NCBI GenBank assembly: GCA_963832725.1
Contig: CAWHVG010000005.1
Location: forward strand, 744,001 to 808,000
Length of the DNA: 64,000 nt
Reading direction: 5' to 3'
Origin: JAEZBP01 sp963832725
Lineage (GTDB): Bacteria; Myxococcota_A; Polyangia; Polyangiales; Sandaracinaceae
Below are positions 46,650-57,200 of the stretch, one piece after another. The notes below the pieces were generated by a model. The model did no database searches, was not told the origin of the DNA, and saw only the letters and a program-made list of their open reading frames with translations. The translations under genes and the position numbers were made by a program. Numbering within the stretch: the first letter of the stretch is position 1; each line of letters opens with the position of its first letter.

Positions 46650-48990
46650 TCAGAACGAGCAGACCCCGTTGGTGCAGAGCAGCGCGCCGCAGCAGTCGAG
46701 CAGATTGGAGCAGCTCTCGCCCTGCGCCCGACACTGGCAGTGGCCCTCGGCGCACTGCATGTCCCCGCAGCAGTCGCTGTCGGCCCCGCAGCGGTTGCCG
46801 GACCCGACGCAGCACTCGTTTCCGCCGCCCGCCGCCTGCTCGCAGTTGAGCCCGTTGCAGCAGTCGGCCTCCGTGCTGCACGAGGTCGCCTCCTGCCCGC
46901 AGCCCGCCGTCGAGCGACACGCCCCCGCGATGCAGCCGAGACCGCTGCAGCAGTCGGCGTCGTTCCAGCAGAGCTGGTTCTCCGGGACGCAGCCGCAGAA
47001 GCCGTGCGCGCACTCCATGGTCCCGCAGCACTCGGCGCTGCTCCCGCAGGCGTTGCCCTGCGGATGACAGCAGGCGTGGTCGCCGGCCTCGTCGGCCTCG
47101 CACGCCATGCCATCGCAGCAGTCGTCGGAGGTGCTGCAGGCCGCGCCGCGTCCCGCGCCCATGCAGGCCGGCACGCCGCCGTCGGTGCCCATGCTCGGGG
47201 TGCCGCCGTCCGCCGTCGGCGGCGCGGGGGGCGGCGCGCAGGCCGCGTTCGCGTGCATGCCGTCACTGCTGCACGCGCTCTCATCGGAGCATACCCACGC
47301 GCCGTCGGCGCAGCGGTACCAGGCGCACTTCTGGAGGCCGCAGCCCGGATAGCTCACCTGCACGCAGGCGCCGTCGTTCACGCTGTGGCCGAGCGTGTGG
47401 CTGCTGCAGGAGCGCGGCGCCGCCGCCACATCGATGGCGAGCGTCGCGTCGCCGCCGAACGCGCCGGAGCCGCGATGGACCATCCGCCAGGTCCCGCGGT
47501 GCGTGCCCGCGGCCCCCGGCACGGTGACCATCGCCGTCAGCCGGACCTGCTGGCCGGGCGCGATGCTCGATCCGGCGGGGAGCGCGATGGCGTTGGCGCT
47601 CGCGAACGCGCCGCTCTGGTGCTCGAGATCGTAGGTGTCGGGCGTCCAGGTGGTCGTCCCGCGGTTCTTGATCGTCCAGGTCTGCGTGACGTGGCTCCCC
47701 GCGCTGCCGTGGACCGTGCTCGGATGGGTCGCGCCGACCACGACCGCGTCGTCCCGCATGCTCGCGTCGTTGCACGACTTCATCGGCGAGCCGCCCACCC
47801 AGAGGTCCTTCGTCTGGCTGGAACAAGCGCCGCCGTAGGGGTCGAGGACCATCGCGCTCGACGCGAAGTACGACGTGACGTCGGAGACGCCGGAGCGCAC
47901 CTCGAAGTGCAGGTGCGGACCCGTGGAGTGCCCGCTGTGGCCGCTGTGCCCGATGAGCTGACCGCAGTCGACGTGCGCGCCGCCGGCCACCTGCGTGCCG
48001 TCCGGGCTGAGGTGCGCGTAGAGCGTCGCCCGGCCGCCGCCGTGGAGGAGGATCACGTGGTTGCCGAAGCCGCCACCGCAGTGGTTCGAGAGCGATCCGT
48101 CGTTCGCGCAGCCGGTGACCGAGCGGATGACCGTGCCCGCGGCGGCGGCGTACACCGGCGTGCCGATCGGCACCCCGAAGTCTCGTCCCTTTGTGGTTGG
48201 CGCGCGAGATCGAGGTGCAGGCGTGATTGACCCAGCCGCTGCCGTGCCGGTGGCTGACCGGCGAGGTGATGCGGGGCGAGGCGATCGGGCTCGAGATCCA
48301 GCCCGAGCCGCTCGGCGCCGGCCCGCTCGGATACCAGAAGTCGTGGCCCATCTCGCTCAGCAGTCGGCGCGCCGCGTGGTCGTACTTCGAGTAGCGCGGG
48401 CGGAAGCACGACGCCGAGGTCGGGCAGCCATTCCAGTAGCGGACCAGCGTGCGGATGTAGTGATCCCAGCTGCCGTCGTCGATCCGGAGGTTGTTCAGGA
48501 ACGCGATCGCGTCCGAGCGGTTCGACACGCCGAGATAGTGAGAGACCTCCACCTTGTGGATCAGCCGGCCGATGGCCACGGACGTGTTGCCCTGCAGCGT
48601 GAGGACCTGCCGGCCTTCGGTCGACACCGTCTGCGTCTCGGTGCCGTCGTCGATCTGGAACATGCCCAGGCCGCCCTGGTTCCGGCTGCAGGGACCGTCA
48701 CCGCCACCGGAGAGCACGGCGCGCCCGCCGCAGTCCGAGCTGGCAGGACCGGGACACGCCGGGAACTCGCTGGCGCAGTGGGAGAGGTAGGTCTCCTCCT
48801 CGGCCAGCATGGCCACCATCAAACCGTTCGTGATCCCGGCCGCAGAGGCCGTGTCGCGGATGATGGTCGCGCGCTGGCGTCGAACCGCGGAGCTCACCGC
48901 GGACTGGCTCGCGCCGAAGTCTTGCTCGTCGACCGGCGCGCAGGAGAGCGCGACCGCCGCCGCCAGCACCAAGAGCCCGGCCCGCCTCAC
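46650..48990 (-). CDS. Lipoprotein with lysozyme-like, M23 peptidase, Ig-like and cystine-knot domains, frame break near 48186
   Basis: From GTG 48990: lipoprotein signal (LLVLAAAVALSC), then a lysozyme-like/transglycosylase domain (LMVAMLAEEETYLSHC, GGLGMFQIDDG). The frame breaks at ANHKG. The next frame supplies RDFGVPIGTPVYAAAAG, TLYAHLSPDG and GPHLHFEVR, the M23 metal ligands (HxGxD, HxH). Removing one base near 48181-48189 gives NHKGRDFGVPIGTPVYA and 779 residues. An NBR1-like Ig domain follows (VTQTWTIKNRGTTTWTPD), then five to six disulfide-rich modules of the pattern C...DCC.GM.C...C (for example CSTSDDCCDGMAC). It is probably a cell-wall-degrading surface enzyme. The start overlaps the next upstream gene by 4 nt (GTGA). 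Confidence 0.85.
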
Positions 48991-49883
48991 GGCGCACCTC
49001 CGTTCGTGTACACGTCGGCGCACGCGTCGGCGTTCGGATCGAGGGCCACGATCGAGCCGGCGTGCGGCTGCGGCCACGAGCCCGGCCCGAGCTGACCCGC
49101 GCTGGCGGCGTCGACGTCGAGCCTCCACAGCGAAGGCACCGTGCCCGGGTCGGTGCCCGGCACCGAGTAGAAGAGCGCGCCGTCGTCCCAGGTGATCTCG
49201 CGGTCGGCGACCGGCACCGTGTCCTGGCCGATCTCCGTCTGCCCGATGTTCGTGAGCTGCTCGGCCGGACGGTCGGGACCGGCGATCCAGAAGCTCGCCA
49301 AACCGGTCTGCGCGGAGACGTAGAGGACGTCGTGGGTGCCGGGGACCGGCCGCGGCGTGCTGGCCAGCTCGTCCTCGGCGAGGACGGTCGGCCCACCGGA
49401 GCGCAGGTCCTCTACGACCACCACCGTCGGCACGCCGAAGTCCCAGGTGTCGACGCCGTCGGGCAACCCGATCCAGGCGACGCGCTCACCGTCGTCCGAC
49501 ACCCACGGGTCGGTGGCCCAGGGCGCCAGCTCCTGCTCTTGGCTCCCGTCGGGTCGGAGCACCGAGAGCCGGTTGTCGGAGCCGAGGACGACGAAGCGAC
49601 CGCCCGCCGCCGGCATCACGCGCAGCACGTCGGCGACGTCGAGTTGGATCGTGTCGACGCCCTGCGACGCCGGCCGAGCGGCCCGGCAGGTCACCGAGCT
49701 CTGGCTCCCGTCCGTCTGGCAGAGCGTGAGCACGTCGCCCATCCACGTCGACAGGTCGTCCCGCCGGGCTACCGCACAGTACGCGTCGAGCTGGCTCGTG
49801 GTCGGCTGTCCGGCCGTCGTCTGATCGCACGCGCCCAACAAGAGCGCGAGCGTGAGCACCCCCCATCTCGTCCTGGTGCCCAT
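48987..49883 (-). CDS. Lipoprotein with TolB/WD40-like beta-propeller
   Basis: The 298-residue lipoprotein (signal GVLTLALLLGACD) has propeller-like repeats: RFVVLGSDNRLSVLRPDGSQ, WVSDDGERVAWIGLPDG, TVVVVEDLRSGG, HDVLYVSAQTGLASFWIAG, WDDGALFYSVPG. These resemble TolB-type blades, with four Cys in the N-terminal part. It ends in GTGA overlap with the M23 lipoprotein gene, so the two are coupled and their products may interact on the cell surface. Confidence 0.7.
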   Translation of the reverse strand: MGTRTRWGVLTLALLLGACDQTTAGQPTTSQLDAYCAVARRDDLSTWMGDVLTLCQTDGSQSSVTCRAARPASQGVDTIQLDVADVLRVMPAAGGRFVVLGSDNRLSVLRPDGSQEQELAPWATDPWVSDDGERVAWIGLPDGVDTWDFGVPTVVVVEDLRSGGPTVLAEDELASTPRPVPGTHDVLYVSAQTGLASFWIAGPDRPAEQLTNIGQTEIGQDTVPVADREITWDDGALFYSVPGTDPGTVPSLWRLDVDAASAGQLGPGSWPQPHAGSIVALDPNADACADVYTNGGAP

Positions 49884-49944
49884 CCCGTCTCCTCGAGTCC
49901 CCGCGGGGACTCTCGTCTCCACCTTCCAGACCCCAGCGGGGTCT

Positions 49945-51021
49945 TCAGAGGCAGTCTTCGTCGATCGTTCCGTCGCAGTCGTCGTCCAGCGAATCGCAGG
50001 ATTCGTCGCGTGGAACGCAGGTCGGGGCATCACAGGAGGCCGCCGCTTCGACTCGCTGGAGATCACCGGCGCGCAACCTTTCACAGAGCGTGCCGTTGAG
50101 AGCGATGGAGTCCTCGCCGACGGAGAAGGACCACCCCTGATCGGGATCGGGATCGACGGGCATGCCGTCCACCCAGACCTTCAGCGCGTTGGGATCGATT
50201 CCGGGCGGGCCGCCGAGGAGATCGAAGACGCAGCTCTGGCGGTCCGCGAGCAAGCCGGCGATCACGCTCTGGACCTCCTCGGCGCTGCTCGCCTCGTAGT
50301 AGGAAGGGGGCGCGCTGGAGTTGGGCGCGCCACCTCCCGCCGCGAGCGCTTCGAAGAGCGGCGCCCCCTCGGCGTCGGGCTGTAGCGCCAGCACCGCCAC
50401 GTCCATCGAGAGCTCCGTGGACATCGCCTCCGCCATCAGCAGCGAGTCCATGGTGGAGCCGCAGGTCGGCGTCGCGGTGCCGATCACCAGCACGAAGGGC
50501 TCTCCCGCCGCGCCGAGCTCATCGCTCGCGCCGACCGTGTCGAGCGCGGCCTCGAGCGCCACCTCGACCGGTCCGCCGGCGCAGATGGCGAAGGGATCGA
50601 TGCCGTTCATGGCGAGCTGCGCGTCCACGTCGGCGCCCGAACCGAACGCCGGCGGCACCAGCAGAGGCGGCGCGTCGCACGCGGTGGGGTCATCGCCCGG
50701 GTAGAGCACGAGCCCCCAACCGGCCGCGGCGTGCATCGGGGTCAGCGCATGCACCGCGGCTCGCACGGCGCCCCAGCGGCCGGCGGGATTGGCCGCGTTG
50801 GCCGCATTTCCGACGCCGTCGAGACGCAGGGCCATCGCGCAGGATTGGTCGACGACCAGGGTCACCTCGGGCCGCCTCCGCACCGCCGCATAGGCCGTGG
50901 TGCAGGCGGGAGGCATGCCGGCGTCGCCGCTGGTGCCCGAGCCGCCGGGACCGGGCGCGCAGCCGACGAAGAGAGCGACCGAAGGCATGGCGAAGACGAG
51001 GAGAACGAATCGTTCGAGCAC
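49945..51021 (-). CDS. VWA-domain lipoprotein with acidic calcium-binding C-terminus
   Basis: A 358-residue lipoprotein: signal RFVLLVFAMPSVALFVGC. The von Willebrand A domain has TLVVDQSCAMALRL in place of the MIDAS DxSxS (last Ser is Ala), LVLYPGDD, and PVEVALEAALDTV. A cysteine-containing beta domain follows, and the C-terminus DESCDSLDDDCDGTIDEDC resembles the MopE-type metal-binding motif frequent in myxobacterial secreted proteins. Start GTG 51021 gives the complete signal; ATG 50988 would truncate it. It lies 61 bp upstream of the propeller lipoprotein gene on the same strand. Confidence 0.75.
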   Translation of the reverse strand: MLERFVLLVFAMPSVALFVGCAPGPGGSGTSGDAGMPPACTTAYAAVRRRPEVTLVVDQSCAMALRLDGVGNAANAANPAGRWGAVRAAVHALTPMHAAAGWGLVLYPGDDPTACDAPPLLVPPAFGSGADVDAQLAMNGIDPFAICAGGPVEVALEAALDTVGASDELGAAGEPFVLVIGTATPTCGSTMDSLLMAEAMSTELSMDVAVLALQPDAEGAPLFEALAAGGGAPNSSAPPSYYEASSAEEVQSVIAGLLADRQSCVFDLLGGPPGIDPNALKVWVDGMPVDPDPDQGWSFSVGEDSIALNGTLCERLRAGDLQRVEAAASCDAPTCVPRDESCDSLDDDCDGTIDEDCL

Positions 51022-51197
51022 GCGCGCACTCCGAGGCAGGGCCGCACACGACGCGGCGGCGCTCGCGAATGCACGAACCGAGCCCGCGCCAGACACGCTA
51101 CGACGCGGCGCGTCAGACGCGGCGCTCAGCGGTCTTCGGCGGCGGGCGAGAGGAACGCGCCGAGCGCGGACGGCAGTGCATGCCTCGGCGACCCGCG

Positions 51198-52136
51198 TCA
51201 GCGCGGCGAGAGGAGGTCGCCGGTGAACTGGAACGCGAGCGCCGTGTAGGGCGCCGCCACGTTCACGTCGGCGCCCGTCCGGTAGCGGTGCACCAGATGC
51301 CACTGCGCGATCAGGATCAGCGTCGGCCGATCGAAGCGCGCGCCGTGGTTGTCCTCGAAGGTGTAGGCCGCGATCAGCCCGAGGCGGTGGATGTCGTTGT
51401 TCGGCGCGTGGCTCGGATCGTCGGTCGGCGCGTAGCTCGTCGCCGTGTAGAAGGGATGCGAGTAAGTCCAGCGGGCGCCGATGGCGAGGCCGACGTCGAA
51501 GAGCGCCAGCACGTCCACGTCGTTGACCAGGAACCAGCCGTCGTTCGGCACCAGCATGTCGGTGATCTGATCGTAGAAGACGCGATCGCCGCGCTGCATC
51601 CCGAAGCTGACCTGCGCCACCCGGAAGAGGTCGCGGACGGCGATGGGCCCGATCTTCATCTGCAAAGTCCCGCCCAGCGTGAGCTGCGCGCCGTAGGTCG
51701 CGTAGCTACCGAGCCCGGGCTGGCTGGTGCGCTGGCGGATGACCGTGTCGCTGAACTCCGACGTGGCGGACGGGAACGAGGCGAAGAGGTTGAAGGAGCT
51801 GAAGTAGCCGACCAGCTCGTAGCTCGCGTAGAGCCGGAGGATGGAGAGCGGCTGCACCTCGGCGATGACGCCGACGCGCCCCCACGCCGGGCTGAGGCCG
51901 CCGGTGATCCCGATCCCTGCGTAGTTCTGGGTGAGGATGGTCTCCTCGGAGGAGTAGAGACGCCTCCGTCCGGTCATCTCCAGGAAGCTCACCAGCCCGA
52001 GCGGGTTCACCCGCGCCGCCGTCAGGCTGCGGTAGTGCACCTCCGTCTCGGGCTGCGGCCGCACCTGCGCTGCGCACGGGCTGACGAGCACCGCGCACGC
52101 CGAGAGAGCAAAGACCAGAGCGAGGATCCGCCGCAT
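51198..52136 (-). CDS. Outer-membrane beta-barrel protein
   Basis: The 312-residue protein has a signal peptide (ILALVFALSACAVLVSPCAA) and an all-beta mature part with alternating hydrophobic/aromatic strands (LRLYASYELVGYFSSFNLF; YATYGAQLTLGGTLQMK; GLAIGARWTYSHPFYTA; TLILIAQWHLVHRYRTG). No family name is recognised. The start is supported by a TACCCT box 10 nt upstream. A 176-bp gap without genes separates it from the VWA gene. Confidence 0.7.
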   Translation of the reverse strand: MRRILALVFALSACAVLVSPCAAQVRPQPETEVHYRSLTAARVNPLGLVSFLEMTGRRRLYSSEETILTQNYAGIGITGGLSPAWGRVGVIAEVQPLSILRLYASYELVGYFSSFNLFASFPSATSEFSDTVIRQRTSQPGLGSYATYGAQLTLGGTLQMKIGPIAVRDLFRVAQVSFGMQRGDRVFYDQITDMLVPNDGWFLVNDVDVLALFDVGLAIGARWTYSHPFYTATSYAPTDDPSHAPNNDIHRLGLIAAYTFEDNHGARFDRPTLILIAQWHLVHRYRTGADVNVAAPYTALAFQFTGDLLSPR

Positions 52137-52146
52137 GCCGCGCCCG

Positions 52147-52152
52147 AGGGTA
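52147..52152 (-). promoter_or_regulatory. Candidate -10 box TACCCT
   Basis: On the minus strand TACCCT ends 10 nt before the ATG at 52136. Confidence 0.45.
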
Positions 52153-52258
52153 CCCGAGAACGTGACCGGATCTTCACCTTTCGCGACCCGCGCCTCCCGT
52201 GCGCAATCGCCATCGTCGCCACCGCGGCGAGCGACCGTGGAGCGCGGGCGGCGTCGCC

Positions 52259-52489
52259 GTGTTCCGAGACCTCTTCGACGAGCTCCTGACCAGCGCGGGC
52301 GGGGCCGAGGCGCTGGGCACGGTCTTGCGATATCTTCCCTTCGTCACCCGCGACGACGAGGGAGCCATCGTCCACGACGTGCTCGCGGAGCTGAGCGAGC
52401 CGGCTCGAGAGGAAGCCATGTCGTTCTGCGATCACCTCATCCAGCAACGCGCGGGTCGTTGCGGTGCCGGGCTGCGCTACCCTCGCGGC
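52259..52489 (+). pseudogene. Remnant resembling the C-terminus of an Rpn-family nuclease/transposase-like protein
   Basis: This stretch, in frame with the next gene and without a stop before it, reads VFRDLFDELLTSAGGAEALG and TVLRYLPFVTRDDEGAIV, followed by LSEPAREEAMSFCDHLIQQ. That pattern resembles the C-terminal helices of Rpn (recombination-promoting nuclease, formerly transposase_31) proteins common in myxobacteria. The catalytic N-terminal part is absent. Most of the 353-bp gap between the outer-membrane protein and the hydrolase is accounted for by this remnant. Confidence 0.4.
52478..52483 (+). promoter_or_regulatory. Candidate -10 box TACCCT
   Basis: TACCCT ends 6 nt before the ATG at 52490, supporting that start over the in-frame upstream remnant. 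Confidence 0.5.
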
Positions 52490-53929
52490 ATGCCCCTCCG
52501 GCTCGCGATCGCCCTCGTCCTTCTCGCCGGCTGCGGCGACGCACCGCTCACGGCCTATGAACCGCCGGCGGAGCCCTGGGTCGGCTCGGACCGCACGCTC
52601 CTGCGAGACGACACCGGCCGCGTCGTCGTCCTGCGCGGCGTCAACGCGCGCGTGAACGGCGTCTTCGACGTCACCTTCGACGACGGCCGCACGCCGCTCG
52701 AAGACATCCCCGACTTCGGCCCGGAGGACGTTCGGCGAATGCGCGAGCTGGGCCTCGGCCTCTTGCGCTTCCCCATCGACTGGTCGGGGATCGAGCCGAC
52801 CGAGGGCAGCTACGACGAGGCCTACCTCGACCGCGTGCAGGCCGTCGTCTCGATGTGCGCCGACGCCGGCGTCCACGTGATCATCGACTTCCACCAGGAC
52901 GGCTACAGCAAGGAGATCGGTGAGGACGGCGCGCCACTCTGGGCCATCCACCCGCCGCCGGACATGCTCCTCGAGGGACCGCTCGGCGGCTCGCTCTCCA
53001 TGCGCATCGCGTCCCCGCAGGTGCTGCGCGCCTACACGAGCTTCTTCGTGAACGACGACGCCGACACCGAAGACCAGCACCTCCAAGGCGCGTTCGCCGC
53101 CATGGCCAAGCACGTGGCAGAGCGCTTCGCCGACGAGGCCTGGGTGCTCGGGTACGACCTCTACAACGAGCCCGGCGCCGCCGACTCTTACCTACTGCCC
53201 TTCCATCAAACAGTGGCGGCGGCCATTCGCGAGGTCGACACCCGCCACCTCTTGCTCTTCGAGCCCTCGGGCGTCCGCAACCTGCTCGAGCGCGCGCCGC
53301 TCTCGCGCATGCCCTTTCCCGACGACGGCGGCGTGTACGCGGTCCACCTCTACACCTTCGCGTTCAACGGCACGACGGCCGACTTCGAGAACCTCACGCC
53401 GGCCGATCTCGAGCCGAACGTCACCCGCGGCGCCAACGAGGCCGCGAGCTGGAACGTGCCGATGCTGGTCGGCGAGTGGGGCGTCGGTCCCGATCAGCCG
53501 AACATGGACCTCTACGCGCGGACCATGTACGAGCTCTTCGACGATCACCTCGCCAGCGCGACGGTGTGGCTATGGAAGGAAGAGAGCCAGGGCAGCTGGG
53601 GCTTCTTCGACCTGAACCCGGACGGATCGTGGACCGAGCGGGAGCGAGTGGTGGCGGCGCACGCGCGCGTGTACGCCGAGCGGATCGCCGGCGAGCCGAC
53701 GAGCATGCGCTACGACATGGACACGCAGCGCTTCGAGCTGGCCTACCAGGGACGGACGGACGCGGCGCCACACGTGATCTACCTGCCGCCGAGCTACCCG
53801 AGCGGGTTCGTCACGCGCTGCGACGGCTCGATCGTGGACCCGCCCCCGGTTCGCGACGCCGCGACCGGGCGGATCGAAGTGGTCTGCGGCGGTGCGCGCA
53901 TGCACATGCTCTCGGTGGAGCCGGAGTGA
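52490..53929 (+). CDS. GH5-type glycoside hydrolase, endoglycoceramidase-like lipoprotein
   Basis: The 479-residue lipoprotein (AIALVLLAGCGD) is a TIM-barrel glycosidase: VVVLRGVNARVNGVFDVTFD, GLLRFPIDWSGIEPTEG, HVIIDFHQDGYSKEIG, YDLYNEPGAAD (acid/base Glu in NEP), HLYTFAF and PMLVGEWGVGPD (nucleophile Glu). The GxN...DFHQD...NEP...GEWG pattern and a C-terminal beta-sandwich match endoglycoceramidases and related GH5 enzymes that cut the glucosyl-ceramide bond of glycosphingolipids. It could instead act on other glycans. The stop overlaps the next gene by 4 nt (GTGA). Confidence 0.85.
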   Translation: MPLRLAIALVLLAGCGDAPLTAYEPPAEPWVGSDRTLLRDDTGRVVVLRGVNARVNGVFDVTFDDGRTPLEDIPDFGPEDVRRMRELGLGLLRFPIDWSGIEPTEGSYDEAYLDRVQAVVSMCADAGVHVIIDFHQDGYSKEIGEDGAPLWAIHPPPDMLLEGPLGGSLSMRIASPQVLRAYTSFFVNDDADTEDQHLQGAFAAMAKHVAERFADEAWVLGYDLYNEPGAADSYLLPFHQTVAAAIREVDTRHLLLFEPSGVRNLLERAPLSRMPFPDDGGVYAVHLYTFAFNGTTADFENLTPADLEPNVTRGANEAASWNVPMLVGEWGVGPDQPNMDLYARTMYELFDDHLASATVWLWKEESQGSWGFFDLNPDGSWTERERVVAAHARVYAERIAGEPTSMRYDMDTQRFELAYQGRTDAAPHVIYLPPSYPSGFVTRCDGSIVDPPPVRDAATGRIEVVCGGARMHMLSVEPE

Positions 53930-54243
53930 GGCTCGCGCTCGCTTGTCTCACGCTGACGCTCACCGGTTGCTACGCAGAGCCCCCGCCGCCCGCACCGCAG
54001 GGTGCGCTGAGCGGCTGCCATCCGGGCTCCTACTCGACGCTGAGCGACGTGACGTGCGAGCGCGACGCCGACTGCTTGCTCTGCGCCACCGTCGTCGAGC
54101 CCTGCGGCGTGCTGAAGAGCCGTGCACAGGTGACGCTGACCAACGAGCCCTGCCCCGCGCCGAGCGCCGATCACTGCGGCTCGCCGGCACCCGCGTGCTG
54201 CCACCAGCGCTGCGTGCGAAGCCTCTCGCCGCCCTCGTTCTGA
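53926..54243 (+). CDS. Small cysteine-rich lipoprotein
   Basis: A 105-residue lipoprotein (signal RLALACLTLTLTGCY) with nine further cysteines in a short mature chain (SGCHPG, VTCERDADCLLCATVVEPCG, EPCPAP, HCGSPAPACCHQRCV), suggesting a compact disulfide-bonded domain. It starts inside the stop of the GH5 gene, so it is coupled to it and may be an accessory factor. No family recognised. Confidence 0.7.
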   Translation: MRLALACLTLTLTGCYAEPPPPAPQGALSGCHPGSYSTLSDVTCERDADCLLCATVVEPCGVLKSRAQVTLTNEPCPAPSADHCGSPAPACCHQRCVRSLSPPSF

Positions 54244-54297
54244 CGCGAGACGCGACATGCGCACCGCGACGGGCGATACTCGCCCTCCGGGCAGCGC

Positions 54298-57200
54298 GTG
54301 GAGCAGGATCACGACAGCGCGACCACCACCACCACATCGTCGGCCACGCGCGTCGACACGGCGACGGTGCACGATCCATCTGCGAGTTGGCGCGGCCTCG
54401 CGCCCGGTGAGTGGATCGCGGGCCGCTACGAGGTCGAAGCGCTCCTCGGCCGGGGCGGCTTCGGCGAGGTCTACCGCGTCGCGGACGCTCGCCAGGCCGG
54501 GACCAAGGTCGCTCTGAAGCTCCACCGGCTCGGCGCACTGAGCCGCGACGCGCTCGACGCGCTCAAAGCCGAGTTCGCCCTCCTCGCCTCGCTCTCGCAC
54601 CCGAACCTGGCGGCGGTGCACGACTTCGCGTACCTCGACCGCGCTTTCGCGTTCTTCACCGAGACGCTGGTCGAAGGCGTCCCGCTCCACAAAGCCGGCG
54701 TGGATCCGCGAACGCCCGAAGGGGCCGCCATCCTCGTCCAGCTCTGCCGTGCGCTCGACTACCTGCACGCCCGCGGCATCGTCCACGGCGACGTCAAACC
54801 GGCCAACGTCCTCGCCGACCCGGCCCGCGCTCACGCCACGCTGGTCGATTTCGGCGTCTCCCGCGCCCTCGGCGCCAGCAGCGGCGAGCGCGTCACCGGC
54901 AGCCCGCCCTACATGGCGCCGGAGCTGTTGACCGGCGGCATCGCCGACGCGCGGACCGACCTCTACGCGCTCGGGATCACGCTCTACCAGCTCCTCACCG
55001 GCCGCGTCCCTTTCCGCGGAACCTCGTCCGAGATCCTGCATGCGCACGTCGCCGAGCCCCCGCCGTCTCTGCCCGGCTCGGTGCCGATCCCCATCGCGGC
55101 GCTGGTCGCGCGCCTCTTGGCGAAGGAGCCCGACGAGCGTCCTCGGAGCGCCGCCGACGTGCTGACGGATCTGGCGCGCATCCACCACCTGCAGGTGGAC
55201 GTCGACACCACCGAGACGCTGCGCAGCCACGTCGCGTCGGCGCCGCTGGTCGGCCGCGAGCGTGAGCTCGGTCGGGTGCTCGCGAGGGCCGGCGCGCCGG
55301 TGTTGCGGCGAGCGCTGGTGGTCGAGGGGGACGCCGGCTCCGGGAAGTCGCGCCTCTTGCGCGAGGCGCGGCAGCGGGTGCAGCTCCGCGGGCAGCAGTG
55401 GATCGATGTGCAGGCGCCGCGGACGGGCGAGGGCCTCCTGGTCGCACTGGCGCGCGCAGTCCTGGACACCGCGACGGCCGCCGCTCTCCCGGACGACGAG
55501 CGCATCGAGCTGGCCCGCGCGCTCCCCGAGCTGCGCAGGCCGCGAGAGCGCGTGGTGGTGCCTCTCGATCCGGCGCGCGCCGAGCAGCGCCGTCTGGCCA
55601 TCCTGGGTCGCCGCATCGCCGCGCGCTTCGCGTGGGCCAGCGGCGTGCTGGCGATCGAGGATCTCCACTGGGCGAGCGAGCGCGAGCAGACCGAGCTGGT
55701 GGTCGCGCTGGAGGAAGCGCGGCGCGCGGGCGCGACGTGCCTGGTGCTGCTGGCGACGCGTCCGGGCGGCGTAACCCCGCCGGTCGAAGCGTTCGGCGTG
55801 GAGAACATCAGCCTCTCCGAGCTCTCGCCCGACGCGGCCCACGCGCTCTTGACGGCGACCTTCGGCGACGCGGCCGTCCTCGACGGAACCGAGCTCGGCG
55901 CGCGGGTGGCCGGCGGGCCCTCATCGGCGCTCTGGCTCTCGGAGTCGCTCCGGCTGGCCGTCGAACGAGGCGCGCTCACGCGGCGCGGCGGTCGCTTCGA
56001 GCGCGCTGGCGAGGTGCCCGCCCTGCCGCTGGCGTCCCTGCTCGAGACGCGCCTCTCCTCGCTCTCCAACGACGCGAGAGCGTTGGCCCTGGCGGGAGCC
56101 GTCCTGGGCCCGGGCGCGAGCGCGGCGGAGCTGGCGCGGGTCGGCGGCCTTCGCACCTCCCGGGCGGTGCCGGCGCTGTCGGAGCTGGCGGCGAGCGGCG
56201 TGCTCGAGCGGCGCTCGGACACCCGCGGACGAGCGCTCTACGCCATGCACGACCGCTACGCCGACGTCGTCCTGAGCACGAGCCGCGAACGGCGGATCAA
56301 AGCCACGCGACGCCGCGCCGGTCGCTGGCTGGCGCGCCGCACCACCCGCGATCACCGCGTCCTGGCGCGCGCGGCGCGGGAGCTCGCCGAAGCCGGCGAT
56401 CGGAGGCGCGCCGTCGCGGTGCTGGTCCGCGCCGGCGAGCTGGCGGAGAGCGCCGGCCGCCCGGAGCAAGCGGTCGAGCTGCTCGAGCGCGAGCTCTCGC
56501 TGCGAGCGGCGGACGACCCCTCGCGCTCTCTCAGGCTGATGAGGCTGCACGAATCTCGCAGCCCGCGGCGGCCTCCCGGACGTCGCGGAAGAGAGCCTGC
56601 GCACGCTCGCGGAGCTCACCGCCGAGGACGACGTGCGCGGGCGGCTCGGCCTCGATCTCCGGCGCGCCCGCCTACAGCTCCGGGCCGGCGACATCGAAGG
56701 CGCGCAGGTCCGCTGCGCGGACGGCATGACGCAGGCCGCAGAGCGCGACGAAGAGGAGCTCGGCTGCGAGCTGGCCATCCTGGCCGGCGACATCGAGCAG
56801 GCCCACGGCACGCTCGAGCGCGGTCTGGTCCACCACCACGACGCCGCGAAGCGGGGCGAGCGCCTGAACCGGTCGGATCTCGTCGCCCGCGCCTGGCTCG
56901 GCGTCGCGCTGGTACACGTCCGGCGCCATCACTTCGACGAGGCGGTCGAGGCCGCCAAGCTCGCCAGCGAGGCGGCCGACCGCACCCACGATCCCGGGCT
57001 CCGGGCCGAGGCGTCGCGCGCGCTCGGCAACGCACACCTCATCGCCGGCCGGCGCGGCCCGGCGCTCCGCATCTACCGGCGCACCGTGAAGATCGCCCGC
57101 GAGAGCGGCGCGCTCGAGAGCGAGGGCAAAGCGCTCAACAACCTCGGCACCGCCTCCCACGGCATGGGCCGGGTGCGGAGCGCCATCGCCGCCTACCGCC

